64,000 bases of DNA from Ochotona curzoniae (Eukaryota > Chordata > Mammalia > Lagomorpha > Ochotonidae). The position numbers and the translations under genes are program-made. The DNA lies in contig NW_024467106.1 of the NCBI RefSeq assembly GCF_017591425.1, positions 27,642,501 to 27,706,500 on the forward strand. The letters are read 5' to 3'. A model generated the notes under the pieces. The model was not told where the DNA came from. It was given only the letters and a program-made list of their open reading frames with translations, and made no database searches. This document shows positions 11,923 through 24,755 of the stretch, piece after piece (within the stretch, counting starts at the first letter, position 1; every line of letters starts with the position of its first letter).

Positions 11923-12225
11923 TTTTAAAATATTTATTTATTTGGGAGGCAGAGTTACAGAGAAAGAGAAACACAGAGAGCTCTTCTGTCTGCTGCTTCA
12001 TTTCCCAAATGGCGACAGCCAGGACTGGGCCAGATCCAAGCCAGGAGATTCTTCTGGGTCTCTCACATGAGTGCAGGGGTCCAAAGATTTGGGCCACCTT
12101 CTACTGCTTTTCAAGACATACTAGCTGAGAGATGGATTGGAGGTGGATTGGAGGTGCCAGGTCTTTAACCAGCATCTTTGTGGGATGCTGGCATTGTAGG
12201 TGGTAGTTTCACCTGCTATAACACA
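11923..12225 (-). mobile_element. CSINE with 9-bp target-site duplication
   Basis: Reverse-oriented, tail side AAAATATTTATTTATTTGGG. ATGATGGCC occurs at 11906-11914 and 12226-12234 as a likely target-site duplication. Confidence 0.88.
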
Positions 12226-12239
12226 ATGATGGCCCTCAC

Positions 12240-15200
12240 ATACAATTTATTTACCTGTCTTAGTGTTGGAACTTGAGATAGCTGCCAACTTAGATTCCTC
12301 CAATCCAAATCCCAAAATGTTGTTTAAGTTTGCATGAGAAAGAAAACTTTCAGTGGCACCAGAAAGGTTCATACTTATACCTTTTCTCTAAATGTGCCAC
12401 CTCCTCTTCTTTCCTAGATGCCATCTTGCCTCCAGAGAGGCCCATCACCCATTCTAAAACACACATTCAGTTGGTCTTTTTCTGCATGTCTCCTGGTACT
12501 CAGAGTTCTAATAAAGAAGGCTTGGGATTATAGACCAGATCTTGGGGGCCTGCCCATGAGGAGCAGCAGGGAAGGCAGTTTCTGTTTGTATTCATCATGA
12601 TGCTGTCGTTCCAATCCAACAGTACCCATCTTCTTTCTCCACACCCTTTTCTCTGTCCAGCCCCAGGCACAAATGCACCCCCTGATCTTCACCTCCTCTT
12701 TGACCTGCACTTTTCCCAGGACAACCTCAAGTGCTCATCTGTCTTCCTCTGGTGTGGACAAGCTATTGACTCCCCCATCTCCCCTCCCTTAGGCATTCAG
12801 CCTCCTAAGTGCCCACGCTTTTCCAATATGTAAACACAGGGAACCCAGGGTTTGAGAGGGAGCTGTGGTCACCTACCAAAAGCTCTCTTTAGGGCAACAA
12901 ACCATGACTTGCAAAAGTGGGTTAATGATGATGTCACTTAGCAATTACTCTGTGACTTATTTGTTTGTCTTCTGGTTTCTTCCTCTCCCTCTCTTGCAAG
13001 CTTTGGTGTGGGATGGGGGTAGGGCAGATATTAAATAAGTTTTTTTTTTTTTTTGGTGTGTTTAAAACCAGATTGGGCCTCTCTTAAGCAAGTATTTATA
13101 AGATTTTCAGGCCCATCAAAGGGTTTTGACAGATTCCCCAAGAAGATGGATCCTTGGGTGATTACTCACATACCTCCCCTCTGCCCCTCATTCCTGCCAC
13201 ACACATACCCTGTGGCCAGGGAGTGATATGTGCTTGTTGCTCTAGGATTGGGATTACTGCCCATCTCCAAACCAGTCATGGTAGCAACTGTGCTGGGATT
13301 GTGGTCATTGATTAAGGCCATTCATAGCCACTTTTAGAGCTCATCCAAACCATAAGGCTGTCCTACTGTAAGGTAGAGATGGAACAATAGGGAAATAGGG
13401 ATGAATAAGCAACCAATGTCCCTGGAAAGCTTCCTCTTGAGCACTGACTTGCAAATATATTTGGAACATAGGAAGTATTTCACATTAGGATCTAGGACAC
13501 ACATACACACACAAAACTAAAACACAAATTTCACTAAACACCTAAATAATGCTTATCTTTGGCTGTTTTGCCTCCAACAACATGTTCTGATAGCTTGTGA
13601 GCCTCACAAGGTAAGGCCCAGTTCTACTTAATGCTTCTAAAATCCTGGTCTGAAGTCACTGAATTGACTTCGCAACTTGGTTGCGGGTCACGGCCCAGAG
13701 TTTGAAGAATGCGATTCTTCAGTCTTGCATAGGCTGCTGTCATTGTTGAAACGGTTGTGAGGAAGTATGGCATAAATGCTTCAAGATTTTAAGAGGGAGG
13801 CATGCAAGGACAAGGAAGTTTCAGGTGAGTGCAGGAAGAGTTCTTAAGGGTATGGAGGGTGGTGGTGGGGGGGGCGGGGGAAGGTGGGAGAGTGATTCTT
13901 ACTGCTCAGAACTTAGAAGGAAGGTCTTGAGGGAACAGATTTTTGAGCTCCAGAACGGAAATTCAGCTGCAGGGGTAAGGCAGTTCATTAGGGCTTTCCC
14001 CATGCAAAACTTAGATTTGTAGCAATAAAGGATTCCAAGGGAAGGGCAGCTGGGCATGCGATGTAGCTGTGTGTCCAAGATGCTTTGCTCTCGTGATTCT
14101 TGCTAGCCAGAAGCCAAGTTTCCAGCCTCCAACTTTTTGATGTTTTGGAAGTGATACGGTGCAGGCAGGGCCTTTCAGGTCATGCTGGAGCCCACCTAGT
14201 CCAATCACCTATGCACACTGTGGGGTACTTTGTGTATGGAGAGAGTATGTATGTGTGGTGGGAGATAGGGAGGATAGGTGAGCCAATGACACAAAGCTAC
14301 ATGACATGCACAAGGGAATAATGGATGTTTAGGGCAGTGTTCACATGACAGACAAAATTCAGGGCTGAGAGGAAGATGCAGGCAAAAGACAGAGAGGAGC
14401 TTTTCACAGTGGGGTAACACTGTGGTTCTTAATCTAAGCATTGGGACACACTGCTGGTTGTTTAAATATCACATATTTGAGATGTATGGCATGCACACAT
14501 ATGAATACACACCTATTACTGACATGTATAACTAAGCAATAAGCCATGACTCTGTGGTTCTTGAGCGCACAGCCACAAGTGGAAGGCTTACATCACAGCT
14601 GATATATCACCCAGTGAGATCACAAGAAAATACAGAGGCATTTCATTTCAGCTAATTACATGACCTTGGGTAAGTCATTTCATTTCTGGAGGCCTAATTC
14701 TTTGCATATATTACTTATACATAGAAATATAAAATGTATATATGTTATATATATATTTATCTATGCAACACATACATAAGTACATATATGTACATAATGG
14801 ATTTAGTATGAGAACCACAGTTTATATATATAACATAATGTACAATATACTATATATTACATATAATATATAAATATATATATAAACCATGAAAAAAATG
14901 TTTGACCAATTGAACCACGAACATGCGAGATAGGGTGGGCATCTTTGCAATTGCCACTTTCTGCTATAAAGCGGCTTCCCCATAATGTTTGGTGCTCAAG
15001 TGGCAGTCTGAAGCAAGTAGAGTGGCTGTAAATTACTCTCAAACTAGCAAATTTTGTGCTAGAACAATAAGGTGCCATTGGCTATTACTGAGTAGTCTGC
15101 AATTGTCAATACCAAGACTTGGAGCTTGAGAGACTCAGGGGCTGGCAGAACAAGGAGGATGAGCTGGGGAAGCTGGAGCTACGAGCTGGCAATACGCTGC

Positions 15201-15920
15201 ACCATCTCTGATGGAGCCTTTGTGTGGTGGGCAGGCCCTCACTGCCACTCTCCCGCAGGGCCCCGGCAGGTGCTGTTCCTCATGTCCAAGCACAGATACA
15301 GATCCCTCCCCAGCTCCTGGGAGCCAAGGAGGAAGCATAGGAACACCCTGGCTCCTGGGGTCACCAGTGGACTTTCTCATGAGTCCCAGACCTGTCCTTG
15401 CCCCTCTCCTCCATGGGACACAAGCACAGATCTGCAATGTGCTTGCTTGAGCCCCACATTTCTGCTTCCCTGTCATCTACGGATGAGGGGTCCTGCCTCT
15501 GAGGCTTGCTGTCAAAGAGTAGGGACAGATTTAGTATCAGGCCCCAGAAGTTCAGGTTCATGGATGCTGCAGACTCACTGACTTCTGAGAGCAGACTCCA
15601 GGGATTCTGCCTTCTGGGATGGAATTCGTATCAGAGAACCATGGCCACTGATGCCAAGACTTGATCAGATTATTTATCAGTCATGGCAGGTGGCACCCTC
15701 AACCAAGGTTTCTGAGGCAAATTTAATAAATGGGTTTTTTCAAGAGACGGCAGAGTATGGAGAAACCACAAGAGGAATTTAGAATGTCACTGAGCTCATC
15801 AAAGCCCTCATGACAACAGGTGTTATTCTCAGGCCAGGCCTGAACAAGTGAAGGGAGAAGCACTTCAGGTACTGGGAGAGAAAGGCCTGCGAGGAGAGGA
15901 GCCACTTGACAGGAGGTGCT
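12240..15920. other. Intergenic, no supported gene
   Basis: Contains a poly(T) run near 13040-13054 and an AT-rich block at 14700-14885. Frames at 13825-14022 and 15126-15581 are open but show no domain. Confidence 0.6.
14700..14885. repeat. AT-rich low-complexity block
   Basis: Dense TATATA and related motifs (TTATATATATATTTATCTAT, TATATAATATATAAATATAT) able to form hairpins; no gene. Confidence 0.9.
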
Positions 15921-16190
15921 GTTTCTTTCTTTATTTTCTTTAAAGATTTATTTAAAAAGAGAGAGAAAGGAGAGAGAGAGAATCTTCTATGCATTGCCTT
16001 ACTTTCCAAATGGCCATGATTGGACCCTGGATACCCATCTAGATATCCCACATGGGTAGTAGGGGTCCAAGCACCTGGGCCATCTTTCCTGCTTTCTCAG
16101 GTGCATTGCAGGGAGCTGGATCAGCAGAGGAGCAGCTGGGACTTAAACTAGTGCTCGCATGAATGCTGGGGTTGCAGTAAGCTGGCCTCT
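15921..16190 (-). mobile_element. CSINE, older copy
   Basis: Reverse-oriented: TTTAAAGATTTATTTAAAAA tail side, GGTCCAAGCACCTGGGCCAT body. The next CSINE inserted at its head end. Confidence 0.85.
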
Positions 16191-16202
16191 GAAGTTAGTT
16201 TT

Positions 16203-16550
16203 CTTTCTTTTTTTTTTTTTTTAGATTCTTCTTCTTATTATTTTTATTGGAAAGCCAGATATACAGAAAGGAGAAAAGACAGAGAGGAAGGTCTTCCATT
16301 TGTTGATTCACTCTCTAAGTGGCTGCAACGTCTGGAGCTGCACCAATCCAAAATCAGTAGCCTGGAGCTTCTTCCAGGTCTCCCACATGGGTGCAGCATT
16401 CTAACGCTTTGGCCCGTCCTTGATTGCTTTCCCAGGCCACAAGCAGGGAGCTGAATGGGAAGCAGGGCTGCTGGGATTAGAACTAGTGCCCATATGCGAC
16501 CCCTGTGCATGTAAGGTGAGAACTTTAGCCCCTGGGTTACCACACAGGGT
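16203..16550 (-). mobile_element. CSINE with perfect 16-bp target-site duplication
   Basis: Reverse-oriented, with tail side TTTTTTTTTAGATTC and head GGTTACCACACAGGGT. Perfect CTCTGAAGTTAGTTTT at 16187-16202 and 16551-16566 shows it inserted at the head edge of the previous CSINE, so it is the later of the two. Confidence 0.95.
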
Positions 16551-17489
16551 CTCTGAAGTTAGTTTTTAATGGAGGGATGCATGCCGCAGCCCTTGGGGAT
16601 CCCACAGAGAGAGGAAATGGGCAGACAATACTCTGAGCTCATGCTCCTCTCTCCTGACTCTACCCAGTTGGTTGATCGCAGCAAAAGGGTCTGATATTGT
16701 ACTCAAGGGAGATTAGGCACAGAGTAGGGGGAAGTGGGAGCTCCTCATGGTCTGGCTGTGAGGCAGGGGCTACAGAGGCCAAACCTAAGTATCACAACCC
16801 TAAGCTGGCAGGCCCAGAAGGGCCAGAGATGACAAGTACACAGCCAAGCAGACCCCTGGGTATATAGCAACTTCAGGCCACAGGGATTCAGGGACTGAAA
16901 AATCCACCCCAGAAAGGGATGGCTCTGTGAGCAAAAATGTGACCTTGATGGCTGAATTATTCAAGCACCGTGTGTATATACCAGGATGAAGTCACATCTT
17001 TGTAGAGATATTTTTGGCATGCAAGAAGTGAATCCATTTCTCAATTTTCACTTGCAGCTCCAGGTTGAAATCTCCCATCAACTGCTTTCAGGGATATTTA
17101 AAAGCACATCTGTAGCAGATACACTACTATTTACTTTATTAAGCATCCTCAAATGACTTCATGGAAAGATCTTTGTGCAGGGATTTAAACACATCAGTCC
17201 TTGGACCCACAATGCTTCTAAATCAATGGTTTTAAATCCCTTCATTCCATTTTCTGGGCTCTGGTTGCCTCCTGTGGAATGTGAGAGGTTGGCTGTGATT
17301 CTGGCATGCAAAGATTCTAACAGAGACCGTGATCAGAACAAGTCACGCATATTAGCTAAGCCCAGCTTGACAGTCACTATGGGATTCCATTCTGTAAGCT
17401 GCATTATCATCCCTTTGAAATACCTCTTTTAAATTAATTGCTCCATGAGTTTAGCATCAAGGGATAAGTCTTTACTTGAATACCCCCAT

Positions 17490-17686
17490 CCTATGCCTGA
17501 GCTCAAGTTCTGGCTTCACTTATGATTCCAGCATCCTGCTAATGTGCACCCTGGGAGACAGCAGACTCAAGTACTTGGTTCTTGTAGCCCATGGGAGAGA
17601 CCTAGATCGAATCCCAGACTCCTGGCTTCAGCCTCGCCCAACCCTGGCTGTTGTGGTCATTTGGGGAAATGAACCAGTGGAGGATA

Positions 17687-17743
<57 letters not shown>

Positions 17744-17787
17744 TCTGCCTCTCAAATAAAAAGCAAAAATAAATAAGTAAAAATTTT
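17490..17787 (+). mobile_element. CSINE with an expanded (GT)24 replacing its CT-rich part
   Basis: Plus-oriented copy with GCCCATGGGAGAGACCTAG, CCTGGCTTCAGCCTCGCCC and TGGTCATTTGGGGAAATGAA. Where other copies have a CT-rich run, this one has (GT)24 at 17689-17736, followed by the usual TCTGCCTCTCAAATAAAAAG tail. Confidence 0.88.
17689..17736 (+). repeat. (GT)24 microsatellite
   Basis: 48 bp of pure GT; likely polymorphic. Confidence 0.97.
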
Positions 17788-18836
17788 ACATTGCTCCATG
17801 TGTTTGATGTGGCAAGCAGCAAAACAAAATCATTGCTCTCCCGTGGATTTGAGCCCATGAAAACAAACCCAAGTGTACTGCTACTAAAAAGGATCTGTCT
17901 GCCACACTTCCTATTTATTTGACAGTGGAGGATTGGACGAAGCAGAGTCGAGGAAGGCACGACACACGGCACTGAGTCACCCCTGGAATGGCTGAGAGCC
18001 CAGCTGGCAAAGAACAGGCTGTTTTCACCACTTCCCCCTTCGTGTATTCCTCCACAATGCACAGCGCTCGCACTCACTCACTTCCTCATTGCAATTCCTG
18101 TCCACCAAGCTCCTGGCTTGTTTAAGTCAGAAGAAAACAAAAACAAAAATAAACAACAAAGAAACCAGGGCCCTGAATGCTCACTCTTTCTTCAGGTCCT
18201 GTTATCCAGCGTGACTCTGGGCACAGTCAGGGCTCTGTTCTGTTTGCCCACCCAGCTTCTTACTCCTTTCTGAATGGGAACAGCTGGCCTCACCTACTGC
18301 TGCTGTTAGACAATTCCTGCTTCTCTACTTCAGTCATGCTGTTGATTCGATGTGGTTGCCAATCACAGATTCCTAAGGGTCAGGCTCCAAGGAGGATGAC
18401 ATCACCTTGGCAGTGTCATTCCCATGTCTGGGGGTTTCTCCCCAGCAGCAAGGAAACCAGTGGGTCATTTTGCAATTCAGCTCTATCATTGTCTACCTGA
18501 AAGTAGCACCAGGTCCCACAGGTTGAGGACTCATTCTCCATTACTATTTCTGACCCTCCAGGCCAATCACAAGCCCTAAGTCTCTCTACCTGTGCTTCTG
18601 ATTGACCTGCTATAAAGCAAGGTCCATGCAACTCCCATCTCAGAGTGATGAATTTGTTCATGTCATACCCAGAATCCAGGGAAGCATTTGGTCTAAATTT
18701 ACCAGTTTATTGGAAAGAAGATTACAAAGGGTACTGATGAAGTGATGCGTGGAGCGAGGGTAAGATAAGGGCATGGAATACCACTCTTCAGGAGCCTCCA
18801 CATTGCTTTGGTCCAGGAGCTCTCCAAACATTGGGC

Positions 18837-19172
18837 TTTTTTTTTTTTTTTTTTAAGATTTATTTATTTAATTAGAAAGGCAGAGCTACAGAGAGAAGGA
18901 GAAAAAGAGAGAAAGATCTTCCATTGACTGTTCACTTTCCAAATGGCCACAATGCCAGAGCAAAGCTGATCTGAATCCAGGAGTCAGGAGCTTCTTTGGG
19001 GTCTCCCACATGTGTGCAGAGTCCCAAGGCTTTGGGCCATCCTTGACTGCTTTCCAAGATCCAAGCAGGGAGCTGGATGTGAAGTAGAGCAGCCGGGACA
19101 TGAACTGGCACCCTTATGAGATCCTGGTGCTTGCAAGGTAGAAGATTAGCCAGTTAAGCCATTGCATCTGGT
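18837..19172 (-). mobile_element. CSINE
   Basis: Reverse-oriented, tail side poly(T)18 then AAGATTTATTTATTTAATTA; head GCCATTGCATCTGGTACT. Near full length. Confidence 0.92.
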
Positions 19173-20976
19173 ACTCCTTTGGAGTTTCAATGGAGACTTT
19201 ATTTCATTAGCAGGATGTGGCCTGGATAACTTTGCCAAAGTGTGATTGGATAAAAAGAGTGAGATTCTGGCTAAGGTTGTGAGTGGGGGCACAAAACAAG
19301 GCCTGTTTGTTCACATTTCTCTTGACCTCTCTGTAGTCTTCTTTCCTGGATACCGTAGGACTACTGCATTGGCAGCATTGCAACCTATCCTACAACAAGC
19401 TAGATCAGAGAATTTCTTTATGGCCAACTCTAAGACAGAAAGGTGGGGCGTGGGGAGTTCCTATCATCATCCTTAGGAAAGGGAAACTCTAGTTGCTAAT
19501 GGTCTGTCTTAGGGAGGGAGTTATGAGCCAGCAACTGTGTATAAAACCACACCCAGTCATCAAGATTGAATGAGGAAACTGATCAAAGCTGGACCAGCCA
19601 ACTGGAACTCTTAGGTTCTGTAAAACAAGGGATGGAGATAGTAAACACTCATTCCTTTGGCAGAGCTGAACTGAATATTATCAGCCAGGGGTTCTGGTGG
19701 CCATGATTGTCTTTGCTAGGATAAAGCCATTTGTGTAAGAGACTGTGAGGACCACAGAGAAAAGCTGAGATAAGTGGTGGAGGGGAAAACAAATGGAAGA
19801 TGGGAGGAAGGGACTTGACAACATGATTTGTTTAGCTGGACAGTGATTTTGATGCCAGACCCACCCATTTTATAAGAACTGCTCTCCCAAGATCCCCAAG
19901 GCTATAGAAACAATGGGAGGACAAAAAAAAAAAAACTTGTGGATGAGTCCTTGCTATTTCTGTCCCAATAGATGGGATAGAAGTTCTTAACTGATGATAG
20001 CTAGGATCGTTTCTTATTCTCCTTTTAAATGGGAATGTTGTAGATCTACCTGGTGCAATGTGGTGCAGTGTATCATTTAGTTATAGTTGGCAAGAGCATG
20101 AGGTTGTCCAACAGACTTCTCAACTATCATCTGAACAAAATGTTATTTTTACATTTATTCAACATACAGTTACTGAGCTCCTGCTAAATGGCAGATACTC
20201 TTCTGGGCCTAGAGATACAATAATGAAGCAAATAGCCAACCGTAAACCTATCTCACCTTCCCAGTCATTTCTGTAAGAGGAAATAGCATCACCATCTAGG
20301 TATTTGGTCAGACCCAGATCTCACAATCAGGCTCCTCCTAGGGACTTTATCCCATATCTTCCCACTTCTCCCTACCTACACTGCTTCAACCACTGCCCCA
20401 GGACATTGTCTCTCTGCCAAATCATCACAGAAGTGTGTTAGCTGCTCCATTTGCTTCTGGCATCGTCCCCACAGTCCCTTCAAACACACAGAAGGCACTG
20501 AGGTCTGTCTCAAGTACAAATCACTTAGCTACTCTTAAATCTAATAGATCCGTGGAGAGTAAACCCCCAGGCAGTTGTATCCATCCCAATAATAAAAAGA
20601 ACAGTAGCTGCAGTGGGTGGACAGGTGTGTGTATGACTGTGTATTTGAGCAGTCCACATGGTGCTATTTTTCTGACAGTGGAAGCATCACCATGACACTT
20701 CCAGTTATCTAATTTGCTACCTCAATAAAATCACTTTATTTATTGGAACCAACAAGTCTTTAATTATAATGTCAAAACTGTTATCTCTAAAACAAACAAA
20801 CAAAAAACAATGCTAAAAAAAGAGTAAAACCTATTCAGGTATATCATTTATTTCCAGAAGTTTCTCAGAGCAAGCAGGCACACAATATTTGTTTTGTTCT
20901 CCAGTGACCCATGTGATGCACAGCTGCCTGCCTGCCTACCTTCCTATGTCTCCATCTGTCTTTACTGTGATTGCTA
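19173..20976. other. Intergenic, no supported gene
   Basis: At 20148-20235, ACATTTATTCAACATACAGT, TGAGCTCCTGCTAAATGGC and ATACAATAATGAAGCAAAT match an ancient LINE/SINE tail. Otherwise unassigned. Confidence 0.6.
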
Positions 20977-21240
20977 TTTTTTTTTTAAGATTTATTTTAT
21001 TTTTATCGCAGAGTCAGATATACAGAGAGGAGGAGAGACAGAGAGGAAGATCTTCCATCTGATGATTCACTCCCCAAGTGACCCCAACAGCCAGTGCTGC
21101 GCCGATCTGAAGCCAGGAGCCCAGAGCCTGTTCTGGATCTCCCACACGAGTGCAGGGTCCCAGGTCTTTGGGCTGGCTTTGACTGCTTTCCCAGGTCACA
21201 AGCAGGAAACTGGATGGGAAGTGGGGCTGCCAGGATTAAA
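20977..21240 (-). mobile_element. CSINE, first unit of a partial tandem duplication
   Basis: Reverse-oriented: TTTTTTAAGATTTATTTTAT tail side through GGGGCTGCCAGGATTAAA, where it stops before its head and joins directly to a second body. Confidence 0.9.
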
Positions 21241-21502
21241 TCTTCCGTCCAATGATTCACTCCCCAAATGACCGAAATGGCCAGTTCTGCACCAATCTGA
21301 AACCAGGATCCAGGAATTTCTTCCAGGTTTCCTATATGGGTGCAGGGTCACAAGGCTTTGGGCTGTCCTCGACTGCTTTTCCAGGCCACAAGCAGAGAGC
21401 TTGATGGGAAGCAGGGCTGCTGGGATTAGAACTGGTGCCCATAAGGGATCCTGGTGCGTTCAAGGTGAGAACTTTAGCCACTAGGCCACCACACTGGGCC
21501 CC
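21241..21502 (-). mobile_element. CSINE, second unit of a partial tandem duplication
   Basis: Starts inside the element at TCTTCCGTCCAATGATTCAC (no tail) and continues to the head CCACCACACTGGGCCCC. With the previous unit it forms a head-less plus tail-less pair in the same orientation. Confidence 0.9.
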
Positions 21503-22305
21503 ACCATGGTTGCTCTTGCTCCAGCTCCTGCCAGCTTCCCCTAGCTACACCATTATGCTTGTCAAGGCTTTTTTGTTTGTTATCCCTCCCTCTTGGGACA
21601 CTCTGCTCCCAGAGCTTTGCAAGCCTGCCTCCTTCCCATTGCTCAAATGAACAGGGTGTTCCATGAATTGGGGGCTCTATGTAAGGTGCTCCAAGACGCG
21701 CAGTCCCCTCTCAGTGCTTGCTAAAGCGAGGGGTCTAATCTAACCAGCCTTTCTCCATCCTTCCTTCCCTATACCCTCCTTTTCCATCTGTATGAGACTG
21801 GAAGAAGGGGAGGAAAGAAAAGGAGGAGTTTAGGATTAGCAGCATCTGCCTGTTAGGAGTTTGCTTAGTGTTTGTGAGGAATGGCCATCCTACCTCCTCT
21901 CCCCCAGAAGTCAGAATTTAGGGATATGGCCACGTTTACCTATAAGCTAAATGTCTCCCCTGAAGCACTCATTGTTAAATTCAGAGGTAGTACCTGTGTC
22001 TGTGGCAGCCAGAGTGGTTTGGGTGACCAGCAGGGAGGAGTGATGCTGCCAGAAGCCAGCCAAGTTGTTAGCAACATCAGCACACCTCCACCTGTCAGCA
22101 GAGCATTGTAACCAGGGAAGTGGTCTGGCCACAGGGGACAGCTGTGGCTTCTCTTCCTCTTGAAAGAGAATGAGTCAAATGAATTCCTGGGCAAAGGTAA
22201 GGGCTCTTGGAGCACTTGAAGGAAGATTTTTTTTAAAGAATATTTGAGGAAGAAAAAGACTAGGCATTGTGCTAATTTTGTACCCAGAGGATCAGACTTA
22301 ATAAT

Positions 22306-22405
22306 TTGGCTTTAGCCTGGTCCAGTGTCAATCATTATAGCCATCTGTGGAGTGAACCAGAAAATGGAAGATTCTCTCTCTCTCTCTGTAACTTTGCTTT
22401 CAAAC
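22306..22405 (+). mobile_element. CSINE 3' fragment
   Basis: GGCTTTAGCCTGGTCCAGTG, CTGTGGAGTGAACCAGAAAA and the (CT)n run with GTAACTTTGCTTTCAAA; the 5' part is missing. Confidence 0.7.
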
Positions 22406-23052
22406 AAACAGATTTCAGGGAAAGAAGGAGACAACCAATTTTTTTTGAAAACTTAGTCACCTTAACTTCATATCAAATAAAAACAAACGTGAAATGATGA
22501 AATCAGCCTCTACTTGGCATCTATCTAACACATATTAATTATAAAAGCTAAGACCACTTCAACCCAAATGTAGTACACACAGCATACATTAGGAAACATG
22601 GATTTGGCATAACAATAAATCATACTGACCTTGCCTCTCACCAGCTTTCCAGGATGAGCTTGGGAAAGAATTTCTGGATTTGGTAATAGATCACGCTATC
22701 TTTCTTACCTTATCACCAATGTCACAAAGTGCAATTTTTCAGATTAAACCCAAATTTCTTTGGTATTTCTGCCTTTGGGGAAAACAGAGCTGTCTACAGA
22801 TAAAGAAAGAAAAAAAATTGACTAGGACATCATGGTGTGCTCTTATTTCTCTGCTGGTTTCTACCTAGTTACAGTTCTTCCATAGAGTCTGTTTCTCAGA
22901 ATGAGTACCTGAAGGCTATAATTTTGAGATTTGACAGTTCTGAAAGTGTCTTTTCTTTATTTTTGTACATGAAGGTCTTACTGGCTGTGCAAATTTAATA
23001 TAATCCTTAACCAGGGGTTATTTATATATTGCTCAGTTGTCCTCTAAATTTT

Positions 23053-23200
23053 ATCATTTGTTTTCATTTTATTTGAAAAGGAGAAAGGAGAGAGACAGGG
23101 AGAAAAATTCCATCCCCCGGTACACTCCCTAAATACCTATGGCAGCCAGCACTGGGTCAGGCTGAAGCCAAGAGCCGTAAAGTTGATCTGGACTTCCCCC
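23053..23200 (-). mobile_element. CSINE fragment
   Basis: Reverse-oriented, TTTCATTTTATTTGAAAAGG to CAGGCTGAAGCCAAGAGCC; the head side is absent. Confidence 0.7.
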
Positions 23201-23435
23201 AGGGCTGGAAGGGACCTCCATTCTTGAATCTTGTAAACTTAAATCCCTCAGAGGTCTAGGCCAGGCAGGGTGTTGTCTGTACTGTGAAAATGCCCTCCTA
23301 AAAGGAACGTAAACCATGACCAAGAAAGCACCTGCCAGGAGTCAGGAAATGCCCACCATAGCTGAAGAAGCTTCCTATGGTGATCAATGACCCATTGTTT
23401 ACTATGACTGGATGGCATCTAATATGTGTCAGGAG

Positions 23436-23772
23436 GAATAGAGAGAGAAAGAGAAGGGGAGGGAGTGAGGGGGAGGGAGAGAGGAAAGGAGGGAGGGGTA
23501 GAGAGAGAGATGGATGTATTCCATCCACTGGATTCACTGTCCAAATGGCTGCACCTGCTGGGGCTGCATCAGCTTGAAGCCAGAAACTCCATCCTGGTCT
23601 CACACATGGGTGGAAGGGGCCCAAGCATTTGAGCTGTCTTCTGCCGCCTTCTCAGGCACATCAGCAGGAAGCCGAACCAGAGGAGGAGGAGCCACAACTA
23701 TAACCTGCATGCTCATGGTGGATACCAGCATCACAAACAGCAGCTTCACCACTGCATCGCAAGGCTGGCCCC
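23436..23772 (-). mobile_element. CSINE with expanded purine-rich stretch
   Basis: Reverse-oriented: AG-rich run (23436-23512, the complement of the CT-rich tail), then CCACTGGATTCACTGTCC and head CACTGCATCGCAAGGCTGGC. Confidence 0.85.
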
Positions 23773-24449
23773 AGCTTCAGCATTTGGAAAGGCAGTGCCT
23801 CTTGCAGGTGACGTTAATGCTGACCCATGCACCAGTTCCCTCGGGGGAGGCTGCTGAACCTCTTCTGATGACCACTGACCACAAGGTTCACAGCCCTCTG
23901 GGTGCTGTCAACCATGGTGCTGTCTCTGTGAGGGTCACTTGCTTTCCTTGCAGCATTGATTTGCCTTCAGCCTCTGCAGGCATGGTTGAGTGGGCACCAG
24001 GCTCAGCTCAGACTTATGGACATGCCCAACCTTCTCTGTAGATGGAGTCTCTATCCAGGTTTACCAGGTGTCCATCTTGCAAAAAGCCCTCATGCTTCAA
24101 ACATGTTTGCAGTCCTTTTAAACAGTGGTGTTGCAAGCTGTTTTTCTTCGTGTTTTTATCCTTCCAGTACAATTTGAGGAAGTTGATGTGAGCTCAGATC
24201 TTTATCTTGAAATCAAACCCCAGTAGCTTCCTGTTAGACCCTTATGTAGTAGGGCCCCAGACCTCCAAATTCTGGTTTCTACATACACACATCTCTTTGC
24301 CTGAGACTATTTTCTGGCAGCCTGAGCCCATTCTACCTAGGTTTGTGAGGCTAGCGGTCCCTGGAAGTTGCTGCAGTGTCCCCCGCTCCCTTGTTGTCCA
24401 GTGACTTATGTATAAACATTTGCACTTCAAAAAGCTTATGAGAAACAAT

Positions 24450-24755
24450 GAGGCAGGCATTTGGACTAGCATTTATAATGCCTACCTTCTGTAGTAGAGC
24501 AACTAGAGTTGAGTCCTGACTCTGGATCCTCACCCGAGGTTTCTGCCAATAGACACTGGGAAGCAGTGCTCATGGCCCTAGTACTTGGGTTCCTGACACC
24601 AAAGTGTAAGACCTGGAGAGAGTGCCTGGCTTCGAGCTTTGGCATGGCACAGTGGAGGATACTGCAGGTATTTATGCAGTAAACTAGCAGATAGGAGATC
24701 CCTCTCTGTCTTCTCTCTCTATGTGTTTCTCTCCAATAAACCATTTAAAAAAATC
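24450..24755 (+). mobile_element. CSINE
   Basis: Plus-oriented, diverged: GAGGCAGGCATTTGGACTAG head, CTACCTTCTGTAGTAGAGC, then CTCTCTATGTGTTTCTCTCC and a short A tail. Confidence 0.75.

Larger units (their letters stand above)
16567..18836. other. Intergenic, no supported gene
   Basis: Apart from the CSINE and (GT)n at 17490-17787, nothing was recognised. An A-rich tract at 18134-18165 could be an old retroelement tail. Confidence 0.65.
21503..24449. other. Intergenic, no supported gene
   Basis: Holds the CSINE pieces listed at 22306, 23053 and 23436; the remainder is unassigned. Confidence 0.6.

Noticed and set aside
17628..18077. 149-codon minus-strand frame.
   Set aside because: It runs through (CA)n and a CSINE, giving a Thr-His repeat artefact.
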